Positions 1 through 10,021 of a DNA stretch of 32,382 nucleotides are shown here, piece after piece. Where the stretch lies: the NCBI GenBank assembly GCA_020849625.1, contig JADLFV010000053.1:1-32382 (forward strand), given 5' to 3'. This DNA is from Phycisphaeraceae bacterium (GTDB lineage Bacteria > Planctomycetota > Phycisphaerae > Phycisphaerales > Phycisphaeraceae). The notes under the pieces are model-generated. The model searched no databases. It worked only from the letters and a program-made list of their open reading frames with translations, and had not been told where the DNA came from. Every line of letters starts with the position of its first letter. Within the stretch, counting starts at the first letter, position 1. The translations under genes and the position numbers were made by a program.

Positions 1-124
1 AGGTCGGGCCATCCGTAGCTCCTTGCACGGTGAGACAAGTGTCCGCAGAGAAAGCTACCGGATCGCAGCCCGGGGCGCAACACCTAACAAGCGCCGAACG
101 CGCTACGCTTGGAATTGGTTTGCT
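1..124. other. Left edge without a recognised gene
   Basis: The first 124 bases lie downstream of the stop codon of the VCBS protein gene. I see no convincing coding region, strong hairpin or promoter here. A plus-strand frame stays open through it, but that frame continues antisense to the VCBS gene and is judged a shadow. Confidence 0.4.
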
Positions 125-2176
125 CTAACGTCTGGCGGGTGGGATGGGCAGGTCGCGGCCGTCCATGACGAAGAACTGGCCGCGCGGCTGATCGTGGAAG
201 CCCAGGTGGGTGTGATCGCCGCCGACGAGGATGTCCATGATGCCGTCTTCGTTCCAATCGACGAAGGTGACCCCGCCGTTGTGGTGGGAGATTTTTTCAA
301 ACAGATCCACTGGTGCCAGGAAGTGCAAGGGCTTTTGCGGATCGCCGCGGCGGAGGCGCACATAACCGCCCCAGACGGTGGGGCCAAAGGCGTCATAGGT
401 GACCAGGTCGAGCGTGCCGTCGAGGTCCCAGTCGATCATGCCCAGGCCGCGCCTTCCGCTGGTGACGCTGAGCTTGGCGGGATTCAGTTGCAGGGGCTTG
501 TCATCGGGTCCGAAGAACGGCTGCGGATCGCGCAGTTCATCGCTGCCGCTGCCGAGCCAGAGCGTGACGACGTTATCGGCATCGAGCGCGACGACATCGA
601 GTTTGCCGTCGCCGTTGAAGTCGCGCACCACGGGCTGCACGCGATGGGCCACGTCGAAGGGCTTACCGTGCATGGTCATGGCCCGTGGCTGTTCGAATCG
701 CAGCTCGCCTTCGATGCGCTGACCGCGTAGCCACAACAGGCGGGCCGCCATGGAGCCGGTGACGATGTCCTCGGTTCCGTCACCGTCCCAGTCGGCCAGT
801 CTTGGCAACGTGCGTTCCAGGTAAAACTCGATCGGCCCCCACACCGAGCCGCGCCCGACTTCGATGCCGTAATACTCCAGCGGCTTGCCATCGACGAACT
901 TCAACCGTTGCGGGATGTCCCACACCGGCTGCTGGTTGCTGCCTTCGTTGATCACGATCATGGGTGTGCCCGGCTCAGCGCCGATCAGCAGGTCGCGCAC
1001 GCCGTCGCCGTTCCAGTCGGTGATTTCCACCGTGCAGATGCCCTGTCCCGACAGCGGCGTGTCCTTGCTGCCTTTCATGGGCAACATGCCGACGTAGTTC
1101 CAGCCGTGCGATAGGTCCGTGCCGCCGCCAACGCGATCGAAGCGCAGCAGGCCCATGGTGAACGCCATGTAGCTGGTGGTGATCATCTCGGGGGTGCCGT
1201 CGCTGTTGAGATCCTCGAAGTAGGCCCGCAGCGCCATGATGCTGTAGATCGGGTCGCCGGCCGCATCGCCGAGCATGCCAGCCGCGGTGAAGCGGGGTTG
1301 ATCTATGCTGCCGACATTGCGATACCAGCGCAGACCGGGGCGCTGCTCGCCGATGACCAGGTCGAACAGGCCGTCGCCGTCGATGTCCTGCGTGCGCGGA
1401 TACACGAAGCCGTAGGTTTTGATCGGCTTGCCATCGGCATTGACCACGCGCGGCTTGTCGAACGTCAGACGCTCGCCGTCGGAAACGTTGCGCATCAGGC
1501 AGACCTGACCGGCGTAGGGATTCCAGCTTTCCTGCGGGTGGTTGTAACCTGCGGTGTATTTGCCGTTGGGTTGTGCCACGCTCGGCCGCCAGTCGCCCAC
1601 CAGCAGGTCATCCTTGCCGTCAGCGTCCCAGTCCACCACGGTGAGGCTGGGGCCCATCCACGAGTCGGCGAACGCGGCAAGGGGCGTGCCGTCGGGCCAG
1701 AGGGCGGGGATGACTTGCCAGGTCACCTTGTCGTGTTGCCGCTGCGGTATGAACAGATTCAAGGGCAGGTCTTTGCCGCCGATGTCTTTGATGCCGGCAT
1801 GTTTCTGGAAGCAGATAACAGCCGGCATTTGCATGGGCCGATTCAGACCAGAATGCTGCATGAGCGTGAAGAAGCGCCCGATGCGTGGATCGTTGATGGC
1901 GATCTCTTCTTCCTCATACACGTTGGCGAAGCGCGGCTCGGTCGGGGTGCCGATATTACGGCGAAGCAGCAATTGATTGCCGTTGGGACACACTAGGATG
2001 TCTTTCAAGCCGTCGCCGTTGAAGTCCATGAACGCCAGGTCCGAGCCACCGACCATGAACGGCAGCGGCACGTCGCGGTCGTGGTTGTAGGTCAGCACGA
2101 GCGGTTTGGGTTGCACAGCGGCGGCATGTCCGGCGAGCACGGTGATAAGGACGATCACGATCAGGCGAGACGACAT
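125..2176 (-). CDS. Secreted VCBS/FG-GAP repeat beta-propeller protein
   Basis: The product is 683 aa, starting with a signal peptide (MSSRLIVIVLITVLAGHAAA). About nine Asp-rich calcium-loop repeats of the FG-GAP/VCBS type follow along its whole length, for example DFNGDGLKDILV, DWDADGKDDLLV, DIDGDGLFDLVI, DWNGDGVRDLLI, DWDGDGTEDIV and DWNEDGIMDILVGG. Such proteins fold as integrin-alpha-like propellers outside the cytoplasm and usually bind ligands or glycans; no catalytic motif is visible. I chose the ATG at 2176, ten codons inside the longest frame, because AAGGAG lies 6 nt upstream and the signal peptide begins there. The gene starts 13 bp after the symporter stop codon, so it is probably the last gene of that operon. 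A role in holding or sensing the glycan is inference. Confidence 0.85.
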   Translation of the reverse strand: MSSRLIVIVLITVLAGHAAAVQPKPLVLTYNHDRDVPLPFMVGGSDLAFMDFNGDGLKDILVCPNGNQLLLRRNIGTPTEPRFANVYEEEEIAINDPRIGRFFTLMQHSGLNRPMQMPAVICFQKHAGIKDIGGKDLPLNLFIPQRQHDKVTWQVIPALWPDGTPLAAFADSWMGPSLTVVDWDADGKDDLLVGDWRPSVAQPNGKYTAGYNHPQESWNPYAGQVCLMRNVSDGERLTFDKPRVVNADGKPIKTYGFVYPRTQDIDGDGLFDLVIGEQRPGLRWYRNVGSIDQPRFTAAGMLGDAAGDPIYSIMALRAYFEDLNSDGTPEMITTSYMAFTMGLLRFDRVGGGTDLSHGWNYVGMLPMKGSKDTPLSGQGICTVEITDWNGDGVRDLLIGAEPGTPMIVINEGSNQQPVWDIPQRLKFVDGKPLEYYGIEVGRGSVWGPIEFYLERTLPRLADWDGDGTEDIVTGSMAARLLWLRGQRIEGELRFEQPRAMTMHGKPFDVAHRVQPVVRDFNGDGKLDVVALDADNVVTLWLGSGSDELRDPQPFFGPDDKPLQLNPAKLSVTSGRRGLGMIDWDLDGTLDLVTYDAFGPTVWGGYVRLRRGDPQKPLHFLAPVDLFEKISHHNGGVTFVDWNEDGIMDILVGGDHTHLGFHDQPRGQFFVMDGRDLPIPPARR

Positions 2177-2189
2177 GCGATGCTCCTTT

Positions 2190-4646
2190 TCATGCCTTAT
2201 CGGCATAGGCGGTCAGGCTCGGGTCCAGTTGCCGTTGGCGCGGCGTGAAGCTGAGCAGGTAAGCGACGGCCACGCAGACGATGATGCTGACGGCCGGGTA
2301 GAGGAAGAAGCTGATGCGGGTGTAAACGCTGACGTAGAAGGTGGCGACAACGCCGGCGATGGCGCCGATCAGGGCGTCCCAGCCGTCGGTGCGCACGGTG
2401 AAGACGCCAAGGATGAACAGGCCCGCCAGCACGCCCACGAACAGACCGACGATGGTGATGAACTGGTCCCAGATGGACTTGATGCCCATCTGCGCCATGT
2501 AGATGGCCAGCAGCGATCCGAACAGGCCGAGCACCAGCACCAGGGCTTTGGCCAGCCACAGGTTTGTTTTTTCACTGCTGGATGGGATGAAGCGGGCGTA
2601 GAAGTCGCTGACGATGACGGTGGCGGTCGAGTGCAGCGAAGCGACCAGGGTGCTCATGGCGGCCGCGAAGATGGCGGCAATCATCAGACCCGCCATGCCG
2701 GGCGGAAAGACCTGTGCGATGAACAGCGGCACCACGCCGTCGGTGTCCACACCCGGATGCAGCATGGCGGGGTTGACTTTGTAATACACATAGAGTGCGG
2801 TGCCCAGCATGAAGACGATGATGGCCCAGGGCACGCTGGTGGCCACATCCACCCACAGGGCTTGTCGCGCGCTGCGGACATCGGGCGTGATCAGGTAACG
2901 CTGGATGATGGTCTGATCCGAGGTCAGCCCGGACAGTCGCGAGAAGATGTTGCCGACGATGACCACCCAGGCGGAGGCGGCCGCGATGTCCATGGTGGGC
3001 AGAACCAGGCGGAATTTGTCGTCCGCGGCGACAATGTCGGTGAACTGGCCCAGTCCGCCGTCCAGGCTGCACAGCACCACCACCACGGCCAGCAAAGCGC
3101 CGCCCATCAGCAGGATGGCCTGCACCACGTCCGTCCAGACCACCGCGTGCATGCCGCCGGTCATGGTGTAAATGGTGGCGATCACGCCCATCAGCAGGAT
3201 GGAAGTGATCATGCTCAGATCGGTGACCGTCGCCAGTGCCATGGCCGGCAGCAGCATCACCACCGCCAGGCGCCCGATCTGCAGCAGGCAGAACGCCAGG
3301 GCCGCCAGCATTCGCGTCAGCACGTTGAAGCGCTGTTCCAGATAGCTGTAGGCGCTGGCGACGTTGAAGCGTCGAAAGTGCGGGATGTAAAAGCGATTGA
3401 CGACCGGCACCACTAGGAACCAGGTGAAAACCCCGAGGAAATAAGCCCAATTGGTGGCGAAGCTCTTGGCGGGCACGGCCATGAACCCGATGGCGCTGAC
3501 CTGCGTGGCCAGCAGGCTCAGCCCGGCCGCCCACCAGGGGATGCGGTTGCCGGCCAGGAAATACTCGTGCGTGCTCTGATTGCGGCGGGTGAAATACAGC
3601 CCGATTAACAGCATGGCCAGCATGTACACAGCCACCGCGATATAGTCCAGCACTTTGAAGCTGGTGCCGGCCGGGGTGAGTCTGCCCACGATGACTGCTT
3701 GAGCACCATCCTTGTCGCCCAGCAGAACTACGCCGGTGTCGAGCGTGAGCGCAGCCTGCGCATGATGAATCTCGTTGGCCGGCAGCGGCGCATCGATCCA
3801 GGTGTCGGTGATGGTCTGGTACGCCAGCCACGTTGCGCTGGGCGCAGCGCGGTCAGCCACCAGCAGGTGCGCCGAGCCCAGCGTGGTGGCGATGGGATGG
3901 CCCAGTGCAACGGGTGGATTCGCAATCGTCTGCCAACTGCGATCGCGGGGATCGAATCGGTAAGCATCGCTCAATGCCCCGGCTTCGGACGTACCCCCGA
4001 TCAGAAAAAGACAATTGCTCTCGGCCGCGCCCTGGCGAATCAGTACCGCATCGCAGCGAGCCTCACCCGGAAGGAATTCATGCTCCTGCCAGGATCGCGC
4101 CGCTTCATCCAGCGACAACGACAACAACTGCGACGAGCGCTGACCATCGACCAGCCCGGCCGCCAGGTAAATCCTTCCGCCCAGCATGGCCCCACCGGCT
4201 CGTGTCGTGGGATGCGGCAGGGCGGGCCAATCGGTATCGACGACAACCTCGTTGCGCTGAGCGTCCCATCGCAACAGCACGATCCGATCCGTCGGCCCGT
4301 CGTCATTCTCACCGCCGAGGCACAACAAACCTTGCGGCGTGGCGACCGCCGCGGCATACGCCATCGGCCGAAGCAGCGTGTCTGTTGCGGCCTCATGCAC
4401 TTGACCATCACCATTGATCATCCACACCGCAACACGATCGCTGTAATGTGACTGCCCGTCCCGCTGCACAATCCCCCCGGCGATCAGAATCACATCGCCC
4501 TGCATCCCGATGCACGCACCCTGCGGCACATCATGCGCAATCGTGACCTGCTTGTTCCATGCGACCCAGTCCTCCACCGGTGAGGCGCCCAGCAGCGCCG
4601 GGCACCACGCCAGCGATACCCCGGCGAACATCAGCCATTTCATCAT
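2190..4646 (-). CDS. Fusion of mutarotase-like Kelch propeller with sodium:solute symporter
   Basis: The product is about 818 aa in two parts. After a signal sequence (MMKWLMFAGVSLAWCPALLGA), residues about 25-325 carry Kelch-like blades (VILIAGG, LLCLGGENDDG, GRIYLAAGL, CLFLIGGTSEAG), resembling the cyclically permuted relatives of the sialic acid mutarotase NanM/YjhT. Residues from about 332 to near the end are a sodium:solute symporter (SSS/SLC5) domain with many membrane helices, opening with LDYIAVAVYMLAMLLIGLYF and the typical STHEYFLAGNRIPWW segment. By family knowledge, the propeller would equilibrate sugar anomers outside the membrane and the symporter would import the sugar with Na+. 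ATG codons at 4646 and 4643 are preceded by AAGGTG; the longer frame start lacks a clear ribosome site. The gene lies 105 bp after the GH127 gene and 13 bp before the VCBS gene. The substrate is unknown; sialic acid is only one option. Confidence 0.85.
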   Translation of the reverse strand: MMKWLMFAGVSLAWCPALLGASPVEDWVAWNKQVTIAHDVPQGACIGMQGDVILIAGGIVQRDGQSHYSDRVAVWMINGDGQVHEAATDTLLRPMAYAAAVATPQGLLCLGGENDDGPTDRIVLLRWDAQRNEVVVDTDWPALPHPTTRAGGAMLGGRIYLAAGLVDGQRSSQLLSLSLDEAARSWQEHEFLPGEARCDAVLIRQGAAESNCLFLIGGTSEAGALSDAYRFDPRDRSWQTIANPPVALGHPIATTLGSAHLLVADRAAPSATWLAYQTITDTWIDAPLPANEIHHAQAALTLDTGVVLLGDKDGAQAVIVGRLTPAGTSFKVLDYIAVAVYMLAMLLIGLYFTRRNQSTHEYFLAGNRIPWWAAGLSLLATQVSAIGFMAVPAKSFATNWAYFLGVFTWFLVVPVVNRFYIPHFRRFNVASAYSYLEQRFNVLTRMLAALAFCLLQIGRLAVVMLLPAMALATVTDLSMITSILLMGVIATIYTMTGGMHAVVWTDVVQAILLMGGALLAVVVVLCSLDGGLGQFTDIVAADDKFRLVLPTMDIAAASAWVVIVGNIFSRLSGLTSDQTIIQRYLITPDVRSARQALWVDVATSVPWAIIVFMLGTALYVYYKVNPAMLHPGVDTDGVVPLFIAQVFPPGMAGLMIAAIFAAAMSTLVASLHSTATVIVSDFYARFIPSSSEKTNLWLAKALVLVLGLFGSLLAIYMAQMGIKSIWDQFITIVGLFVGVLAGLFILGVFTVRTDGWDALIGAIAGVVATFYVSVYTRISFFLYPAVSIIVCVAVAYLLSFTPRQRQLDPSLTAYADKA

Positions 4647-4750
4647 GCTGGACACCTTGGTCGTTCGAACTTCAGACAACGTTTGTTGCGTATCAATCAT
4701 GATGGTGTTGCGTTATCTCATCATCGCAGACTCACTGCAACACTTCCGAT

Positions 4751-6802
4751 TCAATGGCCCGCATCAACAACCGGAAACTGGCTGATCCGCAGCCGGGCGA
4801 CTCCCATGGGAATCAACTCGATCGACTCGGCAGGCCCCTCGACCCTGACCGGAGACGCCGGCAGCAGGCCGACCACGCCCAGATCATCCGCCTGCCATTG
4901 CGCGATACGTTTAGCCCTGGCTCGGATCACCACCGGCGCCGCCTCCCAGGCGAACGGCTGGTCATCATCCGGCCACGAAGTCTGCATCACTTCAAACTGA
5001 CCGTCATCCAGCACCAGGCCATAGTTCCAGGGACTGCCCGGCCGAACGTTCCACGCCGGCCACTGCGGCTTCTGCGCGTCGGGGATCAGTTTCTCCCAGT
5101 TTTCAACAATCTTCAGTGAAAAAGTAAGCGGGCCCCGCTGCACCGAGGCGCTGTCGTGATTGCCCGGCCAACGCTGCACGCGCAGCGGCATCGACAAGTG
5201 CAGCTTCACCTGATCGCCGTCTGCCCACGTTCGATTGATGCGCACGTACGCGCCGGGCCGGGCTGTTAACGTCTGTTGCTCGCCGTTGATCCACAACTGC
5301 ACATTCTCGCACCAGCCGGGAATCCGCAGGAAAAGCGGGAATTCGACCGCCTTGTCCGTTTCCAGTTTCAGAAGCACATCTTCCCGAAATGGATATTGCG
5401 TGTCCTGCGCCACCCGCACCTGCGTGCCGTCGCCGACCTTGGCCTTGACCGCGCTCGGGGCATAAAGCACCACTGCTAGCCCACCCCCGGAAGTTGCCAA
5501 GTAGAGATGCTCAGTGAAGTAAGGCCAGCCGTGCGACACGTTGTGCTGGCAGCAGCGGAACTTGTACGGGTTGTACTGGCACATGTTGCCGCGGTTGAGA
5601 ATCGACGGGCTCTTGCTCCGCTCGTCCAGTTCGATCATGTTGGGCGAAGTCATGTAGTGCAGGGCCTTGAGGTCGGCGGTGAACGCGGCCGGCAGCGAAT
5701 TAAACGCCACGTCCTCGCAGCGATCAGCCCAGCGCACGTCGCCCTCGATCTGCAGCAGCATTTCATGCGATCGCATCATCTCCACCATAGCGCACGTCTC
5801 GGTCGCCTGCCGGGGGTCGCCAAATCCCTCGCGCACGCGCTCGTCAGCTCCAAACATGCCCCCGGGCACCTGGCCATAGAGATGGCGCACCTGCTGATAA
5901 AGCTGCTCGGTTTGCAGCAGATGTTGCGGATCGTGCGACTGCTGCCAGAACTGGGCCGGCCCGCGGAAAGCCTGGGCGATGTTGACGCCATGCCAGCCGC
6001 GCGGATCGCCCTTCCAGTATCCCGCCGTGTGGCGGTGAATCTTCTCCGCCAACTCCAGCAGCCACGGTTCGCCCGTGCGGTTGTACAGCCAGTGCACGGA
6101 TTCCAGGTTGTCCGCGCCGCGCTGCTGCTGCCAGTAGGGCAACAGGAACTGCTCGTCCGGCACATTCAATTGAAAACGAAAGTACTTGCTCAACACCTCC
6201 AGCACGCGCTGATCGCCTGAGTATTCGTACCAGCTTTGCAGCACATTGAGCATCGGCATGTGCGGCCAGAAGTCGATCGCATTCTGCGCTGTCCCCGGCG
6301 AGTTGACCGACGCCCGTTGCGATGTGAGATTGGCGACCGGCCCGAACCAGCCGTCGTCGCGCGAACTGGCCAGCACGCCCTCGATCCAGCGCCGGGCGGT
6401 GGCGATGATCTGCTCATCACCCAGCAGGTAGCCCATGTCGCCGTAGCCTTTGAGCCAGTACGGCGCCTCTTCCCACGGATGCTCGCCCTCGCCCGTCCCA
6501 CTGGCCCAGGCGCTGGTCTCAGGATCCGCCACGAACTTGCTCAATTCCGGCAGATGCCCCACTTCGCCCTCAGCCTGCAACAGCAGTTGCCGCCGCAGCC
6601 AACCGGCCGGCTCGATCACGCCGATGGGCAGCTTCATCAATGGACTGGGCTGCAGCGGCGCGCGATTGCCGACGTAATAATCATTGCCCTCACGGATATC
6701 GGGTTTGTCCACCACCTGCACTTGCAGCGCCCCCGCTTCATGGGCGAACAGGCACAATACAACTGCGGCTATCCAGGCCGGAAACAAACGATTCATCTTC
6801 AT
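4751..6802 (-). CDS. GH127-type (DUF1680) beta-L-arabinofuranosidase-like glycosidase
   Basis: The product is 683 aa from the chosen ATG, with a signal peptide (MKMNRLFPAWIAAVVLCLFAHEAGA), so probably exported. It has the all-alpha barrel of GH127/DUF1680: PIGVIEPAGWLRRQLLLQAEG near the N-terminus is typical. The zinc and catalytic residues known from HypBA1 (Glu, Cys, Cys-Cys) are present: ETC at E335/C337, and FRCCQHN with C417 and C418, the first of which aligns with the HypBA1 nucleophile. The family removes terminal beta-L-arabinofuranose, but related families attack other sugars, so the linkage is uncertain. Start choice: the longest frame begins at a GTG (6829) without a ribosome site; ATG 6802 or 6796 gives a proper signal peptide. 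It sits 44 bp after the metallophosphoesterase gene. Confidence 0.87.
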   Translation of the reverse strand: MKMNRLFPAWIAAVVLCLFAHEAGALQVQVVDKPDIREGNDYYVGNRAPLQPSPLMKLPIGVIEPAGWLRRQLLLQAEGEVGHLPELSKFVADPETSAWASGTGEGEHPWEEAPYWLKGYGDMGYLLGDEQIIATARRWIEGVLASSRDDGWFGPVANLTSQRASVNSPGTAQNAIDFWPHMPMLNVLQSWYEYSGDQRVLEVLSKYFRFQLNVPDEQFLLPYWQQQRGADNLESVHWLYNRTGEPWLLELAEKIHRHTAGYWKGDPRGWHGVNIAQAFRGPAQFWQQSHDPQHLLQTEQLYQQVRHLYGQVPGGMFGADERVREGFGDPRQATETCAMVEMMRSHEMLLQIEGDVRWADRCEDVAFNSLPAAFTADLKALHYMTSPNMIELDERSKSPSILNRGNMCQYNPYKFRCCQHNVSHGWPYFTEHLYLATSGGGLAVVLYAPSAVKAKVGDGTQVRVAQDTQYPFREDVLLKLETDKAVEFPLFLRIPGWCENVQLWINGEQQTLTARPGAYVRINRTWADGDQVKLHLSMPLRVQRWPGNHDSASVQRGPLTFSLKIVENWEKLIPDAQKPQWPAWNVRPGSPWNYGLVLDDGQFEVMQTSWPDDDQPFAWEAAPVVIRARAKRIAQWQADDLGVVGLLPASPVRVEGPAESIELIPMGVARLRISQFPVVDAGH

Positions 6803-6846
6803 GACTGTTTCCATTGACGTTACCATCACGAAGGCGCATCATTGCG

Positions 6847-7878
6847 TCATCGGCCGCAACGGCGAAACGCGACACAGACTCCCACACCCAGCATGCTCAG
6901 CGACGCAGGCTCGGGCACGGCCGGCACCCATTGCACGCCGGTGATGGTGAACGTCGAGCCGTCGTTCTTGTATTCGTCGGCCCATGGCGCATAGATCCGC
7001 GACGCCATGGTGCCCTGGGTCACGTCGATTTCGAGCAATCGGACGGGATTGGTGCTGTTGTCGTGATAGGTCTGCATCAACGAATAGATCTTGTTGCCCT
7101 TGACCCCCTGGTCGGTCCGGTAGCCGTGCGTGCCGACGTGGCCGCTGAAGACCAGCCGGATGTTGTCGTATTGCTTGATGAGCTGGTCGAACAGGTATTG
7201 CGGGCTGTTGTCGCCGTAGCCGCCGTTGGTTTGGCCGATGGTGCTGTTGCTGTTGAGGTAGTGATGGGTCAGGATGATCACGTTATGGTCGGGGTGATTC
7301 TCCACCACGGTTTTGGCCCAGTTCACGGCCGCAGCGCGGGGCCACAACTCCAGGTTGAGCACCAGCCAGTCCAGGTTGCCTGCGCGAAAGGTTTGCCAGG
7401 CGTTGTCCATCTTGCCGGCCTGATACGTGCCGCCCAGATTGGCGAAACGGGCGGGTGGGAAAAAACTGTTGAAAGTGGAGGTGTTGCGCAGATTCGTGTT
7501 GACGTTGCCGGGCGCGGCGCTGCCGCCTTCCATCACGGCGGCTGTGTCATGATTGCCCACCGCCAGGGCATACGGGATGCCCGCGTTGTCCAGGATGTCA
7601 AGACCCTGGTCGGCGCGCACGAACTGGATGTGATCCGGCGTGTCCCAGTTCATCATGTCTCCGACCTGCAACACCATTTTCAGATTCAGCGTGTCCTTGT
7701 GGTCCGCAAGCCATTGCGTTCGGTTATTAAACCGGCCCGAGGTCGATACCGTCTCCTGCTGTGTGTCGGGCACGATGGCCAGCGTGAATACATCCGGCCT
7801 CGCGGCGGACAACACCCCCGCACTGCTACACAGGGCGACAGCAACCGTCAGCGACAATCCGATCGGTGTGCGATTCAT
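6847..7878 (-). CDS. PEP-CTERM calcineurin-like metallophosphoesterase
   Basis: The product is 343 aa. An N-terminal signal sequence is followed by the metallophosphoesterase series VPDTQ (D38, Q40), QVGD (G73-D74), GNHD (108-111), THH (204-206) and GHVGTH (246-251), so the metal centre appears largely complete. The first motif has Gln where the classic D-x-H has His. Residues 321-343 are a PEP-CTERM tail (VPEPAS, hydrophobic stretch, RRCGR), the signal for exosortase sorting. The ATG at 7878 has AAGGGGG upstream and begins the signal peptide; the longer open frame upstream has no support. It follows the pseudopilin gene by 119 bp. Its phosphoester or nucleotide substrate is unknown; phosphate removal from a glycan or cell-surface polymer is one guess. 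Confidence 0.85.
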   Translation of the reverse strand: MNRTPIGLSLTVAVALCSSAGVLSAARPDVFTLAIVPDTQQETVSTSGRFNNRTQWLADHKDTLNLKMVLQVGDMMNWDTPDHIQFVRADQGLDILDNAGIPYALAVGNHDTAAVMEGGSAAPGNVNTNLRNTSTFNSFFPPARFANLGGTYQAGKMDNAWQTFRAGNLDWLVLNLELWPRAAAVNWAKTVVENHPDHNVIILTHHYLNSNSTIGQTNGGYGDNSPQYLFDQLIKQYDNIRLVFSGHVGTHGYRTDQGVKGNKIYSLMQTYHDNSTNPVRLLEIDVTQGTMASRIYAPWADEYKNDGSTFTITGVQWVPAVPEPASLSMLGVGVCVAFRRCGR

Positions 7879-7997
7879 GACGACCCCCTTACCCTGCGCG
7901 GAGCACACGGATGACCTGGTTATTTTACCGTGCTTGAACTCAACGGATCGTTGTCGATACGAATGACCGGGAATAGCCGTCAACCTCCCACGACTGG

Positions 7998-8705
<708 letters not shown>

Positions 8706-8805
8706 GATACGCATCTCCATGCATGTGCTGCGAAGTAAGGACCGTTCGAGAGCAAATGCGAGGGCCGCGATCGAGCGACCCCCGCGGTAAGGAGGTTTTG
8801 CAGAC

Positions 8806-9942
8806 TTAACGATTCTCGCGCCGACGCAGGCCAAGCGGCAGGGCCAGGCTGATCAGCGCCATCGTGGCCGGTTCGGGAATGACGATGCCGACCGCCGCCA
8901 GAGCTTCATCAAAGCTGAGGTCCGGGCCCGCGCCGAATCCCCAGTTGTCGCCAAGGATCTGGAGATCAGCGAGGTTGACCGCTTCGTCGCCGTTGAAGTC
9001 CGCGCTGGACCAGCCGGCCGTGGTGGACTGCCAGTTGTCGCCGAGGATTTGCAGGTCGCTGAGGTTGACCAGCCCGTCGTTGTTGGCGTCGCCGGCATGC
9101 GCCACGACTGACAGGTAAAGCGACTGCATCTGCAGCGGTGTGAGTGTGGCATTCCAGAAGCCGAACTCATCGACGTTGCCGCCCTCGTTGAGCTGGGCGT
9201 CGTAGCGGCCGCCGAAGTTGAACGGCGCATCCTGGGCCGACAGATCCCAGTCGCTGGCGCCGGCCAGGCCGGTGCTGACGGCGGTCATGCCCGAGGCCTG
9301 ACCATCGACGTAAATCTGGAAGCCGCGGTAGGCATCGGCTTCGTTGTAACCGTAGCTGAGGCCGACGTGGTGCCAGTTGGTGTCGGTGATGAGGGTGGTG
9401 GAATCGATGATGATGCGGTTTTCGCCGACGGTGCCGACATCCGGCGTGTTGTCGTAGCGCCAGATGGCGGTGAGCTTGCCGGTGTTGGCGCTGATGTCGA
9501 AGGACCAGCCGCGCAGGTCGGTGCTGCCGGAGCCGCCGGGCACGTTGCGGATCATTTTGGAGGCGATAAAGAGACGGTCGCCGACGTTTTCAAGTTTGAC
9601 CCAGGCGGAGATGGAGACGGGGGTGTCGCGGGTGACGTTGAGGATCGAGTCGTCGCTGGTCGTGCCGGTGGTGGTCAGCACCACCAGGTTGGTATTGCCC
9701 GGATCATAGATTTGCATGCCGTTGCCGACGATGCCCGTGACCAGGTTGGCGGTTGTGCCGGCGGCGACGAGCAGGTCCACGCCGTTGGGCCCCGAGTCGG
9801 TGACTTCACCGGTTCCACCCAGCGTTTCGAACTCGTAGTGGACCACCGCCGAGCCGAACAAATCCGCCGAGGCGCCGGCCGCCATCAGCATCATGGCCGT
9901 GACCACGGCTGACAGTTGAGTGAGACGTTGTCGAATCTTCAT
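8806..9942 (-). CDS. LamG-like protein with dockerin module and PEP-CTERM tail
   Basis: The product is 378 aa. It has a signal peptide (to about residue 26) and a LamG/concanavalin-type jelly roll (about 30-278; [41 protein letters not shown]). A two-repeat dockerin-like module follows (284-334; [21 protein letters not shown], then [20 protein letters not shown]). A PEP-CTERM tail (355-378; IPEPA to RRRENR) ends it. LamG domains often bind carbohydrate, and dockerin loops bind calcium. The start has AGGAGA 7 nt upstream. The upstream neighbour at 10022-10936 is a close paralogue lacking the dockerin, with long shared stretches (for example [20 protein letters not shown]). The pair therefore arose by tandem duplication with gain or loss of a dockerin cassette. 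Confidence 0.88.
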   Translation of the reverse strand: MKIRQRLTQLSAVVTAMMLMAAGASADLFGSAVVHYEFETLGGTGEVTDSGPNGVDLLVAAGTTANLVTGIVGNGMQIYDPGNTNLVVLTTTGTTSDDSILNVTRDTPVSISAWVKLENVGDRLFIASKMIRNVPGGSGSTDLRGWSFDISANTGKLTAIWRYDNTPDVGTVGENRIIIDSTTLITDTNWHHVGLSYGYNEADAYRGFQIYVDGQASGMTAVSTGLAGASDWDLSAQDAPFNFGGRYDAQLNEGGNVDEFGFWNATLTPLQMQSLYLSVVAHAGDANNDGLVNLSDLQILGDNWQSTTAGWSSADFNGDEAVNLADLQILGDNWGFGAGPDLSFDEALAAVGIVIPEPATMALISLALPLGLRRRENR

Positions 9943-9974
9943 GAGTCTTCTCCTTGTGAAAAAGAAACGAGGTT

Positions 9975-10007
9975 AAAACCGGGCGAGACGGTCAGGTCTC
10001 GCCGGGC
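9975..10007 (-). terminator. Rho-independent terminator after the first LamG gene
   Basis: Read on the minus strand, GGCGAGAC and GTCTCGCC (9996-10003 and 9982-9989) form a perfect 8-bp stem with a 6-nt loop, extended by further G:C pairs and followed by TTTT (9975-9978). It lies between the two LamG paralogues, so it may lower expression of the downstream genes relative to the first. Confidence 0.65.
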
Positions 10008-10021
10008 GTGAAGGAGAAGCT

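Noticed and set aside
2106..3416. Plus-strand frame rich in His, Gln, Asp and Gly (436 codons)
   Set aside because: It is antisense to the symporter domain; its composition is what the complement of hydrophobic membrane codons gives.
2572..3831. Second minus-strand frame (419 codons) inside the symporter gene
   Set aside because: It is an out-of-frame shadow rich in Arg, His and Gly with no domain, while the overlapping frame encodes a clear symporter.
6814..7914. Plus-strand frame of 366 codons opposite the metallophosphoesterase
   Set aside because: Antisense shadow; all catalytic motifs are on the minus strand.
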